Shown here: piece by piece, positions 1 through 7,627 of the stretch
Layout of the letters: each line of letters opens with the position of its first letter
Position numbering within the stretch: the first letter of the stretch is position 1
Assembly: GCA_016195085.1 (NCBI GenBank)
Contig: JACQAG010000026.1
Location: forward strand, 62,001 to 126,000
Direction: 5' to 3'
DNA: 64,000 bases
Origin: Pseudomonadota bacterium
GTDB lineage: Bacteria > Pseudomonadota > Alphaproteobacteria > SHVZ01
Position numbers and translations under genes: made by a program
Notes under the pieces: generated by a model
Told to the model about the DNA's origin: nothing
What the model saw: only the letters and a program-made list of their open reading frames with translations
Database searches by the model: none

Positions 1-2568
1 GCGCGGCCTGGTCAAGCGACCGCTTCGGCTCCGACTCTGGCGCCTCCCGCGCCTGCGCATGCCGCACGCTCGCCGCCGCCCAAGGCCGGGGAGGGCGGGG
101 CTCCTGCCGTACCGCCGCGGCCGCCCGCAGGCGGCGAGGCGCCAGTGGCGGCGCCGACCGTCGCCGTCACCGCGGCGACCTCGGCCGACACGCCATTGCC
201 GGTTCGCGCCGAAGCGCGTAGCGATGGCATGGCGGTCCGCATCGATTGGCCGGCGCAGGTCTCCGGTGCGGTCTTTCGGCGCGCGGGCTTTCTCTGGGCG
301 GTATTCGATCAAGCGGCAAAGGCCGACATCAAGCCGATTGCCGATGTTCCCCAGCAGCTGATCGCCGGCTTGGAGCAGGTGCCGAGCGCCAGCGGCACGG
401 CAATCCGCATGTCGATCCTGCCGGGGGTCAATCCGCGCATAGTCCGCGACGGCAATGCCTGGGTTCTGGAGCTGCGCGCCGGCGAGATCCGTCCGGATCT
501 GGCGCTGACGGCGCAAATCCAGGCGACTGGCCCGCAGACCGCCCGCGTCTTCATTCCCGCGCAAGAGCCCTCCGACGCGATCTCCATCAAGGATCCGGAG
601 GTCGGCGACGACATCGTCGTCGTGCCGATCGCCCAGCTCGGTCGGGGCATGGACGGGGATCGGGCCTACCCACAGTTCGCGCTTCTCGCCACCGCCCAAG
701 GCCTGGCGGTGGTGCCCCGCTCTGATCGAATCGCGGTCAAATCCTTGCCCGATGGCGTGACGATCAGCGATGCCGAAGGCTTGTACATGACCCCGCCGGA
801 GTCGCTCGCAGGTGCAGGCGAGGAAGGGGCTCCCGGCACCGCTCCATTGCCTGCGGGCCGCGTCTTCGACATGATCGGCTGGCGGCGCGGCGGCCCCACC
901 GACTTCCTGCCGCGCAAGCAGGCTCTGCAGAACCGCATCGCCGAAGCGACCCGCATCACCCGCGGCCAGCCGCGCCTCGAACTGGCTCAGTTCTATTTTG
1001 GCAACGGACTTGCCGCCGAAGCGATCGGCTTGTTACGGACCATCGAGGTGGAGGATCCAGACCTCTCCGCCCGCCCGAGCGTGAAGGCGCTCTACGGCGC
1101 GTGCAAGTTCGCTCTCGGGCGCCATGTGGACGCGATGAAGGATCTCTCGGATCCGGCGTTGAACGGCCGCAGCGAGATCGAGCTTTGGCGCGCGGCAACC
1201 AGCGCCGCCCTGAGCGACTGGGAAACCGCCACCCAGCAATTCACCCGCGCCGGCACCATCCCGCCGGGCTATCCCCGCAATTTCGTGACCGAGATTGCGC
1301 TGCTCGGCGCCGACTCGGCGATCCGCAACAAGGATCTCAGGGCGGCCGGCGCCTTTCTGGACGCGGTCAATGACGCCGGTCCCGGTCCGGGCGAGCAGGC
1401 GCGGGTCGACTATTTCCGGGCCCGTGTGGTCTCTGCTGCGGGCGATTATGAGACCGCGCTCGAGACCTGGACGCGCCTGGCCGAGGGGCCGGATCGCTGG
1501 GCGCGCGTGCGTTCGGCCATGACGCTCATCGATGAAGGTCTCGCCCGCGGCAAGGTCACGCGAGCGGACGCGATCCAGAAGCTCGACAGTCTGCGCTTCG
1601 GCTGGCGCGGCGACAATGTCGAGCTCGAGCTCCTCCGCCGGCTGGGAACGCTCTATCTCGAGGAAGGCGACTATCGCAATGGGCTGACCGTGCTCAAGCA
1701 GGCCGCCTCCAGCTTCCCCGAGGGGCCGACGACGAGGCAAATCACCGAGACCATGACCGGGGCTTTCAAGAAGCTGTTCCTGGACGGCGCCGCCACCGCC
1801 TTGCCGCCGCTGGTGGCGCTGGCGCTTTATGACGACTTCCGCGAGCTGACGCCGCCGGGCAACGATGGCAACGAGATGATCCGCAAGCTCGCCGACCGTC
1901 TGGTTTCGGTCGAGCTCCTCGATCGGGCCGGCGGATTGCTGGACCGCCAGGTTCGTGTCCGGCTGCAAGGCGTCGACAAGGCCCGGGTCGGCGCGCAGCT
2001 GGCGGTGATCCGGCTCTTGGACCGCAAGCCCGACGCGGCGCTGAAGGCGATCGATGACAGCGGCGCCGACGGCGTGCCGGCGGAGCTGGCGCGCGAGCGC
2101 GCGCAGCTGAAGGCGCGCGCGCTGCTCGAGCTCGAGCGGCCGGACGAGGCGCTGCGCTTGCTCGCCGCCGATGACAGCCGCGAGGCGGATTTGCTCCGCG
2201 CCGACATCACCTTCCGCTCGCAGAAGTGGAAGGAAGCGGCGCAGGTCTACGCCAGGCTGGTGGGGTCGGTCGATCCGAGTACCGCGCGCTTGGACGGGCC
2301 CATGGGCAATCTGGTGCTGAACTGGGCGATCGCGCTCTCGATGGCGAACGACCAAGCGACGCTGGCGACGGTGCGCCAGCGCTTCGCCAGCGCCATGGAG
2401 CGGGGACCCTTGCGCGAGGCCTTCGGGCTGATCACCAATCCCTCGGAAGGGGCGCTCAACGACTTCACCACGATCACGCGCCGCTTCCAGGAGCTCGATC
2501 GCTACCAGTCCTTCCTCAGCAGCTACCGCGAGCGGCTGAAGAACGAGCAGCTGAGCGCCATCAACTAG
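1..2568 (+). CDS. TPR-repeat protein, 5' end outside window
   Basis: The frame is open from base 1 with no stop, so the gene begins upstream of the window; about 855 residues are visible. The first ~50 visible residues are Ala/Pro-rich and look like a linker. Residues ~75-160 look beta-rich, reminiscent of an AMIN-like module (inference). The rest is an alpha-helical solenoid with TPR-like pairs of helices, including stretches such as ALRLLAADDSREADLLRAD. An internal ATG at 145 could be taken as a start but has no convincing ribosome site, and the coding pattern continues upstream of it. The gene converges on fliP, and the two stop codons overlap by two bases (TAG at 2566-2568). Its position beside flagellar genes suggests a motility-linked scaffold, but no specific function is recognisable. 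Confidence 0.8.
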   Translation, partial: ARPGQATASAPTLAPPAPAHAARSPPPKAGEGGAPAVPPRPPAGGEAPVAAPTVAVTAATSADTPLPVRAEARSDGMAVRIDWPAQVSGAVFRRAGFLWAVFDQAAKADIKPIADVPQQLIAGLEQVPSASGTAIRMSILPGVNPRIVRDGNAWVLELRAGEIRPDLALTAQIQATGPQTARVFIPAQEPSDAISIKDPEVGDDIVVVPIAQLGRGMDGDRAYPQFALLATAQGLAVVPRSDRIAVKSLPDGVTISDAEGLYMTPPESLAGAGEEGAPGTAPLPAGRVFDMIGWRRGGPTDFLPRKQALQNRIAEATRITRGQPRLELAQFYFGNGLAAEAIGLLRTIEVEDPDLSARPSVKALYGACKFALGRHVDAMKDLSDPALNGRSEIELWRAATSAALSDWETATQQFTRAGTIPPGYPRNFVTEIALLGADSAIRNKDLRAAGAFLDAVNDAGPGPGEQARVDYFRARVVSAAGDYETALETWTRLAEGPDRWARVRSAMTLIDEGLARGKVTRADAIQKLDSLRFGWRGDNVELELLRRLGTLYLEEGDYRNGLTVLKQAASSFPEGPTTRQITETMTGAFKKLFLDGAATALPPLVALALYDDFRELTPPGNDGNEMIRKLADRLVSVELLDRAGGLLDRQVRVRLQGVDKARVGAQLAVIRLLDRKPDAALKAIDDSGADGVPAELARERAQLKARALLELERPDEALRLLAADDSREADLLRADITFRSQKWKEAAQVYARLVGSVDPSTARLDGPMGNLVLNWAIALSMANDQATLATVRQRFASAMERGPLREAFGLITNPSEGALNDFTTITRRFQELDRYQSFLSSYRERLKNEQLSAIN

Positions 2569-3320
2569 ACCGTGCCGAAGCTGCGGACAAGCGAGCCCGC
2601 GATCAGGTACCAGCCGTCGATCAGAACGAAGAAGATGAGCTTGAACGGCAGCGAGATCAGCGCCGGCGGCAGCATCATCATGCCCATCGCCATCAGCACC
2701 GAGGCGATCACCATGTCGATGATCAGGAACGGCAGGTAGATCAGAAAGCCGATCTCGAAGGCGCGCCGGAGCTCGCTGATCATGAAGGCGGGGACCAGGG
2801 ACTGCAGCGGCGTGTTCACGCCGACCTGGTCGGGCCCGGCCTTCGCCATCTGCTGGAACAGGCTCAGGTCCTGTTCGCGCACATGGGTCATCATGAAGCT
2901 GTGGAACGGCTTCACCGTCGCCTCGAAGGCCTGCACCTCGGTGATCTGCTCGTCGATCAAGGGCGCGATGCCGTTGTTGTAGGCCTCGGTGAAGGTCGGC
3001 GTCATGATGAAGCCGGTGAGGAACAAGGCCAGGCTCACCAGCACCACGTTGGGCGGGGATTGCTGCGTGCCCAAAGCGAAGCGCAGGAACGACAGCACGA
3101 TGACGATGCGGGTGAACGAGGTGACCATGATGATGATGCTGGGTGCCAGGCTCAGCACCGTCAGCACGGCCAACACTTGGATGATGCGGCCGGTGCTGGA
3201 GCCTCCCGGACCGCCCAGATCGAGATTGAGACTTTGCGCCCAGGCGGCGCCGGCGGCGAGCGCGGCCAAGAGACCGAGCCCGAGCCCGAGGGCGGTGAGG
3301 ATGCGGGTGCGCCGGCTCAC
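2565..3320 (-). CDS. fliP: Flagellar type III export gate protein FliP
   Basis: FliP forms, with FliQ and FliR, the export gate of the flagellar type III secretion apparatus in the inner membrane. The 251-residue protein has a cleavable signal peptide (Arg-rich start, hydrophobic core, AAWAQS at ~25-30), as is typical of FliP. It then has the family's membrane segments, the conserved SFTRIVIVLSFLRFALGTQQ-like stretch and a hydrophobic C-terminus. I chose the GTG start at 3320: it overlaps the fliO stop as GTGA and has an AAGGA motif about 8 bases upstream. The same frame is open further upstream, but that extension runs over fliO and is not FliP-like. Confidence 0.95.
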   Translation of the reverse strand: MSRRTRILTALGLGLGLLAALAAGAAWAQSLNLDLGGPGGSSTGRIIQVLAVLTVLSLAPSIIIMVTSFTRIVIVLSFLRFALGTQQSPPNVVLVSLALFLTGFIMTPTFTEAYNNGIAPLIDEQITEVQAFEATVKPFHSFMMTHVREQDLSLFQQMAKAGPDQVGVNTPLQSLVPAFMISELRRAFEIGFLIYLPFLIIDMVIASVLMAMGMMMLPPALISLPFKLIFFVLIDGWYLIAGSLVRSFGTV

Positions 3321-3658
3321 GAGGATGGCTCCTTGCCCTGGCTGGCGATGGCCTGCCCGCCGGCTTGGCTCAAGCTTGCGCCGAAATCCTCGCTCGGCCG
3401 GCTGATGCCGCTCTCGACCACGATCTCGCTGGTCCCACCCAGCAGCAGCAGGTGCTCGGTCGAGTCGCGGCGGACGAGCACGAGCCGCCGGCGCGCATCG
3501 AGAGCGGCGACCTCGACGACCGCCAGCCGTCCGCTCGAGCGCGGCGCCCCCAGGCGGCCGGCAAGGCCGAAGCGGCGGACGAGCCAGGCGAGCGCGCCAA
3601 TGAGGCTCAGCACGAACACTAAGGCCGAGAAGAAGCGCAGAAAGTCGAGCGCCGACAT
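3317..3658 (-). CDS. fliO: Flagellar biosynthesis protein FliO
   Basis: The 113-residue protein has one N-terminal membrane helix (FFSALVFVLSLIGALAWLV) followed by a small beta-rich cytoplasmic domain containing VEVAALDARRRLVLVRRD. That pattern matches the FliO/MopB family: the signature 'ldarrrLvLvrrd...hLlLiGg' stretch is clear, ending in LLLLGGTSE at ~72-80. FliO helps assemble the FliP ring of the export gate. Its stop overlaps the fliP start, and it follows the small coiled-coil gene with a two-base gap, so the four minus-strand genes form one operon. Confidence 0.85.
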   Translation of the reverse strand: MSALDFLRFFSALVFVLSLIGALAWLVRRFGLAGRLGAPRSSGRLAVVEVAALDARRRLVLVRRDSTEHLLLLGGTSEIVVESGISRPSEDFGASLSQAGGQAIASQGKEPSS

Positions 3659-3660
3659 CG

Positions 3661-3969
3661 CTAGCTGCCTGAGCCCGCGCCATAGGCCCGGGCGACGCGG
3701 CGCGGGTCGGGCGCCGAGCCGGCAAGCTCAGCCTTGCGCGCCTTGAGCTCGATGCTCAGACGGTCCACCTCCTCGATCATCGCCGCCAGCTCTTGGGCGA
3801 GGGCCTTCGCCTCAGGTGCGGGCAGTCGCATGATCGCGCCGCAAAGCGCCTCGGCCGTCGCTTCGAAGTCGGCGAGGTCGACTGGGCGACCGCTGGCGAG
3901 CGCGGCGCGGGCCTGCTCGATGCGGGCCTTGGCGTCTCTCAGCTGGCGTTCCACCTCGGCGGCGGTCAT
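3661..3969 (-). CDS. Small coiled-coil protein in flagellar operon
   Basis: This 102-residue, highly charged, Ala/Glu/Arg-rich protein is predicted by eye to be almost entirely helical, with a heptad-like pattern across residues ~1-30 and ~55-88. There is no signal peptide or membrane segment. Size, helical character and location between an FlhB-like gene and fliO resemble small flagellar export chaperones of the FliT/FlgN type, but no diagnostic motif supports that name; treat it as an inference from context. It starts with ATG overlapping the stop of the upstream FlhB-like gene by four bases (ATGA), so the two are translationally coupled. Confidence 0.65.
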   Translation of the reverse strand: MTAAEVERQLRDAKARIEQARAALASGRPVDLADFEATAEALCGAIMRLPAPEAKALAQELAAMIEEVDRLSIELKARKAELAGSAPDPRRVARAYGAGSGS

Positions 3970-4292
3970 TCCAGCCGATCTTCCGGGGCGGGCTCGGCGG
4001 GGCGCAGCCGGCTATTGGCCTGGTAGACGTAGGACAGGATCTCGGCGACCGCGGTGAAGGCTTCGATCGGGATCTCGCAATCGATCTCGACCGCGGCCAG
4101 GATCTGGGCAAGGTCAGGATCCTCCCGGACCTTCACATTGTGGGCAAAGGCGATCTCGAGGATCTGCTCGGCAACCTTGCCGTAGCCGCGGGCGACCACC
4201 TTGGGGGCCGTCTCCGATCCCCAGTCGTAACCGAGCGCTATGGCGAGCTGACGCGGCTGGCGCTTGGGTGGCGGGGGCTCGGGATCAGACAC
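3966..4292 (-). CDS. Small FlhB C-terminal-domain-like protein
   Basis: The 108-residue soluble protein aligns with the cytoplasmic C-terminal part of FlhB/YscU export-switch proteins: ALGYDWG...APKVVARGYGKVAEQI corresponds to the stretch that follows the NPTH cleavage site in FlhB, and residues 45-90 match the rest of that domain. It lacks the membrane domain and the NPTH motif. Stand-alone FlhB-like proteins of this kind (FlhX/YlqH type) are known in several bacteria and can substitute for the cleaved FlhB tail. The start is GTG at 4292. It is the first gene of the minus-strand flagellar run and is divergent from flgB. Confidence 0.8.
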   Translation of the reverse strand: MSDPEPPPPKRQPRQLAIALGYDWGSETAPKVVARGYGKVAEQILEIAFAHNVKVREDPDLAQILAAVEIDCEIPIEAFTAVAEILSYVYQANSRLRPAEPAPEDRLE

Positions 4293-4380
4293 GCAAAAGA
4301 TCCGGATGCTGGGGTTCTTGAAGCACTATACCGCAAACTCTTGTGATTGGTCATGGGCGCCGTTGCCCTGCCGGCTGGCT

Positions 4381-4396
4381 TGGCACGACCTTTGCT
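4381..4396 (+). promoter_or_regulatory. Sigma-54 promoter for flgB-flgC-fliE
   Basis: TGGCACGACCTTTGCT matches the sigma-54 consensus TGGCACG-N4-TTGCW at every defined position, with the -24 GG and -12 GC at the required spacing. It lies in the divergent intergenic region and points at flgB, with a predicted start of transcription near 4407 and a leader of about 115 bases. Sigma-54 control of rod, hook and basal-body genes is well established in alphaproteobacteria such as Caulobacter. Confidence 0.9.
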
Positions 4397-4487
4397 TCAT
4401 GGGAGGGCGCGGGGGATGGTCCTCCAGGGGTCTTGGGATACGGCTTTACTGTAGATCGCAATCCCGGTAAATTTAAAATGCTTTTTA

Positions 4488-4500
4488 GGCAAACTTTGCC
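4488..4500. promoter_or_regulatory. Dyad GGCAAA-C-TTTGCC, candidate activator site
   Basis: A perfect 6-bp inverted repeat with a one-base centre lies about 80-95 bases downstream of the predicted sigma-54 start and just before the flgB ribosome site. Caulobacter FlbD binds GC-rich 'ftr' elements containing a CGGCAAA-like core near sigma-54 flagellar promoters, sometimes downstream of the start. The reverse strand here reads CCCGGCAAAG. Assignment to FlbD is inference; the dyad itself is seen directly. Confidence 0.45.
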
Positions 4501-4521
4501 GGGTTGGTCGGGAAGGGTATC

Positions 4522-4929
4522 GTGGATCTGAATAAGATTACGTTGTTTCAGCTGGCCAACAAGCGGATGGGGTATCTGAGCGAACGCCAGCGTGTGCTCT
4601 CCGAGAACGTCGCCAATGCCAACACGCCTGGCTTTGTGCCCCGGGACCTGAAGCCGATGGATTTCCGCAACATCATGCGCTCCGAGATGACCCGCCTACA
4701 GCCGGCGGTCACCAATACGGCGCATATGACCCGCGCCGCGCAGTCCGGCAGCGTCAGCGAGAAGCGCGACCGCGGCTCCGAAATCTTCGAGACTTCGCCG
4801 GACGGCAATTCGGTTTCCCTAGAGCAGCAGATGATGAAGGTGGCGGACACCCAAGCCCAGTACGGACTGACCGCCAATCTCTATCAAAAGCACCTGTCGA
4901 TGCTGCGCACCGCGATCGGCCACTCGTAG
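4522..4929 (+). CDS. flgB: Flagellar proximal rod protein FlgB
   Basis: The 135-residue protein is a flagellar rod subunit exported through the type III apparatus and assembled with FlgC, FlgF and FliE between the MS ring and the distal rod. The family's N-terminal signature is present: NVANANTPGFVPRDL (the ANTPGF rod/hook motif), with the usual helical C-terminus (QMMKVADTQAQYGLTANLY...). I chose GTG at 4522 because GGAAGGG lies about six bases upstream; an in-frame TTG at 4504 has no ribosome site. It is the first gene of flgB-flgC-fliE behind the sigma-54 promoter. Confidence 0.93.
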   Translation: MDLNKITLFQLANKRMGYLSERQRVLSENVANANTPGFVPRDLKPMDFRNIMRSEMTRLQPAVTNTAHMTRAAQSGSVSEKRDRGSEIFETSPDGNSVSLEQQMMKVADTQAQYGLTANLYQKHLSMLRTAIGHS

Positions 4930-4942
4930 AAGGCGCCGGACC

Positions 4943-5353
4943 ATGGAACTTCTCAATGCGATAAATGTGGCGGCCTCGGGCATGAAGGCTCAGAGCACGC
5001 GCCTCAGGGTGGTTTCGGAAAACCTGGCCAATGCCGATACCATGATCGGCGCGGACGGCGTCAATCCCTACCGGCGGCGCCTGGTGAACTTCAAGAACGA
5101 GCTCGATCGCGCGTCGGGCGCCAGGCTCGTCAGGGTGGGCGAGGTCGCCCTCGACCGCTCCGACTACAAGATGGAGTACAACCCCACCCATCCCAGCGCC
5201 GATCCCGATGGCTATGTGCGCATGCCGAACGTCAACTCGCTGGTCGAGATCATGGACATGCGCGAAGCCCAGCGCAGCTACGATGCGAACGTCACCATGA
5301 TCGAGAACAGCCGCTCGATGCTGCAGCGCACCGTGGATCTGCTGCGCGCTTGA
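4943..5353 (+). CDS. flgC: Flagellar basal-body rod protein FlgC
   Basis: At 136 residues this is the normal length for FlgC, a proximal rod subunit. Both family ends are recognisable: the N-terminal 'SGMKAQSTRLRVVSENLANADT' region around residues 12-33 with the NLAN motif, and the C-terminal VEIMDMREAQRSYDANVTMI helix that packs against the N-terminal helix in the rod. It begins 13 bases after flgB and is certainly cotranscribed with it. Confidence 0.95.
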   Translation: MELLNAINVAASGMKAQSTRLRVVSENLANADTMIGADGVNPYRRRLVNFKNELDRASGARLVRVGEVALDRSDYKMEYNPTHPSADPDGYVRMPNVNSLVEIMDMREAQRSYDANVTMIENSRSMLQRTVDLLRA

Positions 5354-5402
5354 GAGTAGACTGTAGGCGAGTGGCGGTTCGCGCGATCTCGGGGAGACTC
5401 CC

Positions 5403-5708
5403 ATGGTAGTCGACGTCAAGGCGCTGAGTGCGGCGATCCCGATGAAGGCCACCGGCGGCGTCGGTGCGGCCCTGGGCCACACGGCCGGAGGCAAGGATTT
5501 CGCCACCTTCGTGCGCGAGGCCGCCGAGTCCGCGATCGGCACCGGCAAGCAGGCGGAGAAGATTAGTATCGCCGGTATCGCCGGCAAGGCGGATCTCCTG
5601 GACGTGGTGCAGGCGGTCAGCAATGCCGAGACCACGCTCAGCACCGTCGTGGCAGTGCGCGACAAGCTAGTTGCCGCCTATCAGGAACTGATGCGGATGC
5701 CGGTTTAG
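5403..5708 (+). CDS. fliE: Flagellar hook-basal body complex protein FliE
   Basis: FliE (101 residues) connects the MS ring to the rod and is among the first exported components. The C-terminal half carries the family pattern, including DVVQAVSNAETTLSTVVAVR and ending VAAYQELMRMPV. The N-terminus is more variable, as usual. A GGGGAGA ribosome site lies just before the ATG. It is the last gene of the flgBC-fliE run. The fliQ-fliR-flhB genes that often follow in related bacteria are not here; instead a 223-base gap leads to a converging transporter gene. Confidence 0.92.
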   Translation: MVVDVKALSAAIPMKATGGVGAALGHTAGGKDFATFVREAAESAIGTGKQAEKISIAGIAGKADLLDVVQAVSNAETTLSTVVAVRDKLVAAYQELMRMPV

Positions 5709-5888
5709 GCTCGCTTCCCAGCTTCCCTGCGGCCCTCCGATCCCGGCCGCTCTTCGTTCACCGGACCTTAACCCAAGCCGAGCCATCCTAGGTTCGCGGT
5801 CGATGCCGCCAGAACCGGCGTCTCGGTCCCACCAGTCTCTGGACGGGAGTGAATAGGATCGCTCCCGATCGGGCGACGACTCACCGGG

Positions 5889-5904
5889 GGCGGCTCGAGC
5901 CGCC
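5889..5904. terminator. 16-bp perfect palindrome between converging genes
   Basis: GGCGGCTCGAGCCGCC is a perfect palindrome between the ends of fliE (plus) and a binding-protein gene (minus). No U-rich tract follows on either strand, so it is a weak or Rho-assisted terminator candidate rather than a classical one. The rest of 5709-5931 shows no coding pattern. Confidence 0.45.
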
Positions 5905-5931
5905 TCCGGACCAATTTCCGTCAATCCCGCC

Positions 5932-7536
5932 TCAGCGCTTCTCGACGTTCCACAGCACGATCCGGCTGCCGAGAAGCACGCCCGAGAGGTTGCTGCGATA
6001 GGCCACGGGCTGCACATACTGGCCGAGAGGCACCAGCGGCACGGATTCATAGAAGCGGGCCTGGAACCTCTCGGCGATGGCGCGGCGCGCCTCATTGGTC
6101 TCGGCATCGACGAAGGAGCGGCGGATGCGGTCGAGCTCGTCGTCGCAGGGCCAGCCGAACCAGTTCTTGCCGTCGCAGGGCGTCGCCACGAAGGAGTTGC
6201 CGACTGGGTTGGAGAGCGACATGGCAAAGCCCGTGGTGTGGAAGATGTTCCAGCCACCGCGGTTCGTCGCCGGCGAGTCCTTGATCGGGCGCCGCGAGAT
6301 GAGCGTGCTCCAGTCCATGCTCTGGGCCTCGACATTGAAGCCCACCTCCTTCAGCGTCTGCACGGTCATCTGCGAGATGGCGCCGATCACGGTTTGGTCG
6401 GTCGGGACCATCACCACCACCGGCTCGTTGGCGTAGCCGGCCTCCTTCAAGAGCTGGCGGGCCTTGTCGCGCTTGGCGCCGGCGGCGGTCCAGTCGCCGA
6501 GCCCGATCTTGGTCTCCAAGGGCGAGCCGCAAATGAAGATCGCCCAGCAAGGCTTGCGCAGGCTGGCATCGCCCACGGCCGCCGTCAGATAGGCATCCTG
6601 ATCCACGGCATACAGCAGCGCCTGGCGCACTTTCGGATTGTTGAAGGGCTGGATCAGGTGATTGGGCCGCATGATCATCTGGTAGCCCAGGGGATTGACC
6701 ACCTGGATGACCACGTTCGGATTGCCGCGCAAAGTCGCCAAGAGGTCGATGTTGGGATTCTCGAGGTAATCCACCTCGCCCGAGCCCAGCGCCTGGGCGG
6801 CGGTATTGGCATCGGGCAGGATGCGCCACTCGACCCGGTCGACCTTGACCACCTTGCCGCCGGCGAGATGCTCGGCCGGCTCCGAGCGGGGTACGTAGGC
6901 GGCGTTCTTGCGGTAGACGACCTTGCTGCCCGGAACCCACTCCTCCTTGACGAAGGCGAACGGCCCGGAGCCCACCGCCTCGGTAAAGGCCGTGTTGGGG
7001 TCGGTCAGCGCATCCTTCTCGCGCATGATGAAGGGCGGATTGATCGGTTCGGTGACGGAGGCGATCAGGGGCGCGAAGCGATCCTTCATGCGGATCTCGA
7101 ATGCGAGTGGTCCGGTGGCGACGACGTCGCTCACATGCTGGAACGGGTCTTGTCCCGCTGGCACCTTGATGCCCCACCGCTTCAGCGAGGCAACGGCGTC
7201 CTTGGCTTCGACCGGCGTTCCGTCATGCCACTTCATGCCGGGCCGGAGCTTGAAGCGGTAGACGAGCCCATCCGGGCTTGCCTCATAGCTCTCCAGCATC
7301 TGCGGGCGCGGATCCATCTTGGCATCGGGCGCCAACAGGAAGTCGTAGATCATGTAGCCGTGGTTGAGCGTGGTGCCGGCGGTGGTGAAGATCGGATCCA
7401 GCACCCGGAGATCCGCATCGGGCACGTAGCGGATGACCGAGTCCGCAAAAGCCGCCGGTGCCGCTGCCAGCGACAACGCCAAGCTCAGCACCGCCAAACT
7501 CGGAGATCGATTGCCCCGATCCTTCGTTCCACGCAT
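5932..7536 (-). CDS. Periplasmic solute-binding protein, peptide/nickel ABC family
   Basis: The 534-residue protein belongs to the family-5 solute-binding proteins (DppA/OppA/NikA type). It has a Sec signal peptide (hydrophobic core, then APAAFADS at ~26-33). The mature start VIRYVPDADLRVLDPIFTTA and the later ESYEASPDGLVYRFKLR and KWHDGTPVEAKDAVASLKRW stretches are diagnostic of the family. It would capture a peptide-like or other organic ligand in the periplasm for an ABC permease, but no permease or ATPase gene is adjacent. It follows the sulfatase gene on the same strand after 91 bases and has a GGGAGG ribosome site. The ligand is unknown. Confidence 0.9.
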   Translation of the reverse strand: MRGTKDRGNRSPSLAVLSLALSLAAAPAAFADSVIRYVPDADLRVLDPIFTTAGTTLNHGYMIYDFLLAPDAKMDPRPQMLESYEASPDGLVYRFKLRPGMKWHDGTPVEAKDAVASLKRWGIKVPAGQDPFQHVSDVVATGPLAFEIRMKDRFAPLIASVTEPINPPFIMREKDALTDPNTAFTEAVGSGPFAFVKEEWVPGSKVVYRKNAAYVPRSEPAEHLAGGKVVKVDRVEWRILPDANTAAQALGSGEVDYLENPNIDLLATLRGNPNVVIQVVNPLGYQMIMRPNHLIQPFNNPKVRQALLYAVDQDAYLTAAVGDASLRKPCWAIFICGSPLETKIGLGDWTAAGAKRDKARQLLKEAGYANEPVVVMVPTDQTVIGAISQMTVQTLKEVGFNVEAQSMDWSTLISRRPIKDSPATNRGGWNIFHTTGFAMSLSNPVGNSFVATPCDGKNWFGWPCDDELDRIRRSFVDAETNEARRAIAERFQARFYESVPLVPLGQYVQPVAYRSNLSGVLLGSRIVLWNVEKR

Positions 7537-7627
7537 GACCGCCTCCCTTATATTTTCCCGGGAAGAGTGGTCCCGTCGGTCATGGGAGGCAAGGCGGATC
7601 CTTCGCGCCAGGCGCTCCCGGCACGCT

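Noticed and set aside
2565-3725. A 386-codon version of FliP
   Set aside because: The extra N-terminus overlaps fliO in another frame. The GTG at 3320 has a ribosome site and is followed directly by a signal peptide as expected for FliP.
1033-3746. Large antisense frames opposite the TPR and fliP genes
   Set aside because: Low-complexity Arg/Ala/Gln-rich translations with no recognisable domain, lying over well-supported genes.
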